Of a DNA stretch of 64,000 bases, positions 60,001 to 64,000 are shown piece after piece. The translations under genes were made by a program, and so were the position numbers. Source of the stretch: Anaerococcus rubeinfantis. Lineage in GTDB: Bacteria > Bacillota > Clostridia > Tissierellales > Peptoniphilaceae. The stretch covers positions 96,274-160,273 of the forward strand of contig NZ_LN913015.1 of the NCBI RefSeq assembly GCF_001487145.1, written 5' to 3'. Position 1 is the first letter of the stretch; every line of letters begins with the position of its first letter. The notes beneath the pieces were generated by a model that saw only the letters and a list, made by a program, of their open reading frames with translations, did not search any database and had not been told where the DNA came from.

Positions 60001-61983
60001 ATGAAAATATTTAATAAATTATGTGTTTTTGCACTTAGTGCAGTATTTTTATTTACTGCTCTTGCCTTGCCTGCAAAGGCTTGTACAGGCGTTATAGTTG
60101 GTAGTGATTTGACCGAAGATGGTACTACAATTTTTGGTCGTACAGAGGATTTGGAAGTAAACCACAACAAGGTTTACAAAATCAATGAAGCTGGTAAGTA
60201 CAAAAAGGGAGAGAAACTTGTAGATGTTTCTTATGCAGAAAAAGGTGGATATGAATTTGAACTTCCACACGATTCTTATCGTTTTACATCAATAAGCGAT
60301 ACTACTCCAGAATATGGTTATTTTGATGAAGCAGGTTATAACGAAAAAGGTCTTATCGCTGATATGACAGTTTCTGCTTCTGCAAATGAAGATATTCAAA
60401 AAGTTGACCCATATCTTGACGGAGAAGAAGAAGGAAAACCTATAGGAATTTCTGAAGCTATAATGACAACAGTAATTTTATCAAGTGCAGATAATGCTTT
60501 GGATGCTGTAAAATTATTGGCTGATGAAGTAGCTACAAAGGGAGCAGCTGAGGGAAATGCTCTTGTAGTTTCTGATAAAACTGATTTATGGTATGTAGAA
60601 ATTTATTCTGGTCACGAATTTGTTGCAATGAAATATCCTAAAGATAAATTCTCAGTTTTCCCTAACACATTCTGGCTCAATGAAGCAGAACTTACAAAGG
60701 GCGAAGAAAGTGATAACTATATAATGAGTGAAGATGAAAATTATCTTTATTCAAAGGGAATTTTTGAAACAGCTAAAAAAGCAAATACTTTCGAAGGAAA
60801 TGAAGATGAAAGAGTAATTGATCTTGCAAAATCTTATGCAGAAAAAGAACTTTCACCATCAAACCGTTCAAGAGTTGCATCTGGAATCAAATTCTTAAAT
60901 CCTGATTCAGATATTGATATGAAAACTGAAACTTACGAATTTTTACAAGATGCTGAAAAATCTTCAATTTCAGTTAAAAACGTAATGGACTTTACAAGAA
61001 ACAGACTTGAAAACTTTGATATCAAAGCAAACGATAGGGGAAGAGATGATTCTTATCCAATAGGAAATAGAAATACTATGGAATCACACATCTTCCAAGT
61101 CGGAGAAAATGCAGAAGCAACAAATCCTGGAATAATGTGGTTAACACTTGGTTCACCACTCGTTCAACCATACGTTGCTTATTATCCAAACCAAGAAGGT
61201 TCAATCGATAAAGTTTCAAACGAAACAAACGACCCAGACAAAGAAAATTCACACTATTGGTTGGCAATGGATACCTTACACATGGTAGAAGCAAACAGAG
61301 AAGACTTCATGAAAGATATCACTCCAGAAATCGACAAATTTGAAAAAGATCAAATAGCAAATACAAAAGTTTCCGGAGAAAAAGATCCAACAGAAAAGAA
61401 CAAGAAAGAAGCTCAAAAATCATTTGATTTATTAAAAGGTTTCAACAAAGATCTTGAGGAAAAATACAAAGATTACCTAAAGAAAAACGACTACACCTAC
61501 ACCTTCTACGGAAGAAGAGCTACTGAAAACTTCACAGATACAACAATGGATGTCAAAAAAGACACAAGCGATAAAGCTTTGAATCTACAAGTTACACCAG
61601 ATGAAGATGAAAAAGGTGGAAAAATCGAAATAGTAGACTCTTACGGAGAAGCTGTAGATAAATTAAATAATCCAGTAAAAATCTCAGTTCCTAAAAAAGC
61701 CTTTGAAAAAGAAGTTGCATTCGGATCAAAAGATGACAAAATTGATGTAAAAGAAGAAGACGACAAGTACGTATTTGAAACAGAAAAATCTTCAATAAAA
61801 TACCAAGAAGAAGGAAAAGAAGAAGAAAAATCTGAATCAAATGAAAAAGCATCTTCAGATTCATCAAGTAATGAAGAAGGCACAAAAAAATCAGAAAACA
61901 AATCAAACAAATCATTGATAATAATAGCAGTTGCAGTAGTAGCAGCAGTTATAGCAGTATTTTCAAGAAAAAAGAAAAACTAG
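60001..61983 (+). CDS. secreted, membrane-anchored C69-family dipeptidase
   Basis: A 660-residue cell-surface peptidase of the C69/U34 Ntn-hydrolase group. The signal peptide ends ALPAKA, and cleavage exposes the catalytic N-terminal Cys of CTGVIVGSDLTEDGTT; FGRTEDL follows as in PepD-type enzymes. The catalytic domain runs to about residue 480; then a lysine/glutamate-rich linker, and a C-terminal hydrophobic helix with RKKKN tail (anchor without LPxTG). Start ATG at 60001 has GGAGGTAC upstream; earlier in-frame starts lack a site. Probably releases dipeptides for a peptide-fermenting cell. Confidence 0.88.
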   Translation: MKIFNKLCVFALSAVFLFTALALPAKACTGVIVGSDLTEDGTTIFGRTEDLEVNHNKVYKINEAGKYKKGEKLVDVSYAEKGGYEFELPHDSYRFTSISDTTPEYGYFDEAGYNEKGLIADMTVSASANEDIQKVDPYLDGEEEGKPIGISEAIMTTVILSSADNALDAVKLLADEVATKGAAEGNALVVSDKTDLWYVEIYSGHEFVAMKYPKDKFSVFPNTFWLNEAELTKGEESDNYIMSEDENYLYSKGIFETAKKANTFEGNEDERVIDLAKSYAEKELSPSNRSRVASGIKFLNPDSDIDMKTETYEFLQDAEKSSISVKNVMDFTRNRLENFDIKANDRGRDDSYPIGNRNTMESHIFQVGENAEATNPGIMWLTLGSPLVQPYVAYYPNQEGSIDKVSNETNDPDKENSHYWLAMDTLHMVEANREDFMKDITPEIDKFEKDQIANTKVSGEKDPTEKNKKEAQKSFDLLKGFNKDLEEKYKDYLKKNDYTYTFYGRRATENFTDTTMDVKKDTSDKALNLQVTPDEDEKGGKIEIVDSYGEAVDKLNNPVKISVPKKAFEKEVAFGSKDDKIDVKEEDDKYVFETEKSSIKYQEEGKEEEKSESNEKASSDSSSNEEGTKKSENKSNKSLIIIAVAVVAAVIAVFSRKKKN

Positions 61984-62007
61984 AAGATAAAATAAAGTAA
62001 AAGTTAA

Positions 62008-62036
62008 AAATCGTATTGGAAAATCCAATACGATTT
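62008..62036 (+). terminator. terminator of the dipeptidase gene
   Basis: 13-bp stem AAATCGTATTGGA / TCCAATACGATTT with a 3-base loop and a T run. Confidence 0.9.
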
Positions 62037-62200
62037 TTTTATAAAAGAATTTAAAATTTATTTTAGAAATTAAATAATAAATCAATCGGCTATATCAAAA
62101 AAAAGCAAAGGAGATAGGCAATTGTAAAAGTAAGCAAAATATAAAAATATAAGGAAAATATTCCAATGAAAAGTTAAATAAAATATCCAAATAAAACCAA

Positions 62201-62455
62201 GAGATCTCTCGACTTCGCTCGAGATGGGTAATTGATTTATGTGCTCTATGCCTTCGAATTGTTATAATCTCTCTAATATTAATTTTAAAATCCAAAAAGA
62301 TAATTAGAAATCATAAACATAATTAAAGATAGATAACAAAAAAATAAACTTTAGTAATAAATCAAGCACACGATAAACCCATCTCGACCAGATAAACAAC
62401 CGTTGATTTCGGTTGTTTATCCCGATTCATCGTGTGTAACGAGCGGAGAGATCTC
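62201..62455. mobile_element. family-2 MITE-like element, first tandem unit
   Basis: Begins GAGATCTCTCGACTTCGC followed by TCGAGATGGGT, ends AACCCATCTCGACC...GGAGAGATCTC. Its right arm includes the hairpin GATAAACAACCG / CGGTTGTTTATC around TTGATTT (62391-62421), the same loop as in the 255-bp family. The interior TCTTCGAATTGTTATAATCT-like block is shared with the unit at 62533. Flanking AATATTCCAAT / ATTGGAATATT extends the inverted ends. Confidence 0.65.
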
Positions 62456-62532
62456 ATTGGAATATTTAGTAAAATAATAAAATATAACGAAGAAATCCCA
62501 ATGGAAAAATAAAAAAAATCCAAATAAAACCA

Positions 62533-62737
62533 AGAGATCTCTCGACAAGGCTCGAGATGGGCTATTAAGTTATGTATTTAACATCTTCGAATTGTTATAA
62601 TCTTCTCTATATTAATTTCAAAATTTAAAATATAAAATGAAAAAAATAGATAATTAAAAGATATGAACTTTAGAAAAAATAAGCGCATCCAAACCCATCT
62701 CGACTAAAGGAGCAAAGCGACTGCACGGAGAGATCTC
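62533..62737. mobile_element. family-2 MITE-like element, second tandem unit
   Basis: Starts 332 bases after the first unit's GAGATCTCTCGAC. Has TCGAGATGGG after 17 bases, the same CTTCGAATTGTTATAATCT interior, then AAACCCATCTCGACTAAAGG and CGGAGAGATCTC at its right end. It lacks the variable hairpin but matches the element at 33880 in its AGCAAAGCGACTGC arm. The sequence before each unit (TCCAAATAAAACCAA) is also repeated, so whole ~330-base units were duplicated. Confidence 0.65.
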
Positions 62738-62758
62738 ATAGTAAAAGTAAGTAAAAAT

Positions 62759-62785
62759 AAAAAACCTCCCCATAAGGGAGATTTT
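62759..62785 (-). terminator. terminator of the gamma-lyase-type gene
   Basis: AATCTCCC / GGGGAGGTT stem around TTAT followed on the minus strand by TTTTTT. Confidence 0.8.
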
Positions 62786-62796
62786 CCATATAATTT

Positions 62797-64000
62797 TTAT
62801 ATAAGGTCTAAGGCTTGGTTTAAATCTTCTATTATTTCGTCTGCATCTTCTAGGCCTACTGATAGTCTGATTAAGCCTGGGGCTATTCCTGCTTCTTTTA
62901 GGGCTTCTTCTGTGTAGGTTGAGTGGGTCATTGTTGCTGGATGTTCGATTAGGGTTTCTGCATCGCCCAAGCTTACTGCTAATGAACATAGTTTTACGTT
63001 GTTCATTACGCATCTTCCTGCTTCGATTCCGCCTTTTACTTCGAAGGTTACCATTGCTCCGTAGTCTTTCATTTGTTTTTTGGCTACTTCGTGGTTTTTG
63101 AAATCTTATAGGCCTGGATAGTATACTTTTTCTACGTTTTTGTGTTTTTGTAAGGCTTCTACAACCTTTTTGGTGTTTGCTACGTGTTGTTTCATTCTTA
63201 CTTCGAGGGTTTTCATTCCTCTAAAGATTAGGAATGCATCGTGGGCTGATAGGACTGAGCCTGTGAAGTCTTTTTGGCCTACTAGTCTTACTTGGGTCAT
63301 TAATTCTTTTGATCCGCATGAAAATCCTGCTATTACGTCGCCGTGTCCGTTTAGGTATTTGGTTGCTGAGTGTACTACTATGTCTACTCCTAGTTTTAAT
63401 GGATTTTGTAGGTATGGGGTTGCAAAGGTATTGTCTGCTATTACTAGGGTATCTTTTGAGTTTTCTTTTGCTAGTTTTACTACTTCTTCTATATCTATTA
63501 CGTCGAGTGTTGGGTTTGCTGGTGTTTCTAGATATACTATTCTTGTGTTTTCTTTTAGGTGTGTTTTGACTTCTTCTAGGTCTGTCATGTCTATGAATTC
63601 TACGTCTATGTTAAATTTTTTTATTTCGTTTAGGTAAGCAAATGTACAGCCGTAAAGTGTTCCGCATGCCAGAATATGATCGCCTGCTTTTATGAATGGC
63701 CAGATTGATGATGTGATTGCTCCCATTCCTGATGATGTTGATACTGCTGCTTCTGCTCCTTCAAGGGCTGCTAGTTTTTTTTCTAGGGCATCGTTTGTTG
63801 GATTTCCTAGTCTTGAGTAGATAAATCCTTCTTCTTCTAGGGCAAATCTTCTTCCGCCTTGTTCTGCGTTATCGAATATAAAGGTTGATGTTTGATATAT
63901 TGGTAGTCCGAGTGAACCGTATGTATCCTTTATTGCGCCTGCATGTACTGTTTCTTTTACAAAATCTTTTTTTGTTTTCTTTCTTATTTTTGATCTAAAA
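62797..64000 (-). pseudogene. methionine gamma-lyase/cystathionine synthase-type PLP enzyme, interrupted by an in-frame stop
   Basis: A trans-sulfuration PLP enzyme running off the right edge, so its start is not in the window. Seen in one frame: GSLGLPIYQTSTFIFDNAEQ, YSRLGNPTNDALEKKLAALE, the PLP-lysine segment HSATKYLNGHGDVIAG, and PGLIRLSVGLEDADEIIEDL at the end. A TAA at 63106-63108 interrupts YYPGL-DFKNHEVAKK where relatives have Lys or Glu; sequence on both sides is otherwise perfect, and no base is missing. It is therefore a recent nonsense change, a readthrough site or a sequencing error. Codon use (many CTA, ACA, GGA) differs from neighbouring genes. Confidence 0.85.

Noticed and set aside
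61900-61983. LPxTG sortase anchor on the dipeptidase
   Set aside because: There is a hydrophobic helix and RKKK tail but no LPxTG-like motif before it.
62130-62745. CRISPR array from the repeated blocks near 62 kb
   Set aside because: Repeats are spaced hundreds of bases apart, palindromic and part of 330-bp units; there are no regular spacers and no cas genes.
63140-63637. 165-codon plus-strand ORF opposite the gamma-lyase gene
   Set aside because: Antisense shadow of a well-conserved enzyme; composition rich in Ser, Phe and Thr with no family pattern.

Overview
The window is AT-rich, low-GC Firmicute DNA. The gene set (ctsR-mcsA-mcsB-clpC, L-serine dehydratase, KtrAB-type potassium uptake, ThiT, split ChrA, the radical-SAM/TIGR03915 DNA-repair pair) and the protein style fit an anaerobic coccus of the Peptoniphilaceae, such as Anaerococcus. 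That genus is inferred from general resemblance; there is no rRNA gene here to prove it.

Layout. 0-10 kb: lipid kinase, thiamine transporter, mannose-6-phosphate isomerase, a YtrA-type regulator with its ABC transporter and a palindromic operator, a DUF2089/DUF4097 pair, and a glycolipid-type glycosyltransferase cluster. 10-21 kb: sdaAA/sdaAB with a HAD phosphatase, pncB with an SDR, radA with a glutamate-cysteine ligase, a lipoprotein with a DNA methyltransferase-type repair protein, and a Gfo/Idh oxidoreductase. 22-26 kb: a zinc-uptake operon (ZinT-like lipoprotein, AdcA-like binding protein, ATPase, permease) behind a promoter carrying two different operator-like palindromes. 26-33 kb: unknown surface proteins, then the CtsR heat-shock operon with a CtsR box and an eroded McsB. 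33-43 kb: metallopeptidase, a candidate small RNA, ktrAB-type genes, a manganese riboswitch controlling a P-type ATPase, two tandem Fst/par-like type I toxin-antitoxin loci, a possible bacteriocin immunity gene, split chrA, GNAT and HAD genes. 43-54 kb: an IS3-family element inside a small repeat, a MATE pump, and a complete maltodextrin operon with a LacI regulator. 54-64 kb: nitroreductase, DNA-repair radical SAM pair, small membrane proteins, a secreted C69 dipeptidase, and an interrupted methionine gamma-lyase-type gene running off the right edge.

The most unusual feature is a family of non-coding, structured, MITE-like elements. Three copies are exactly 255 bp; others are shortened or enlarged. 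They sit between genes, and in five cases are flanked by two copies of the same 16-25 bp hairpin, usually the local rho-independent terminator. This suggests insertion into terminator hairpins with duplication of the hairpin, so that termination survives. An internal stem changes sequence between copies while staying paired around a constant TTGATTT loop. A second family with long inverted ends shares modules with the first and is tandemly duplicated near 62 kb.

Other notable points are the paired type I toxin loci (one with ATA where the other has its ATG), the degenerate arginine kinase, and an in-frame stop in the gamma-lyase gene.
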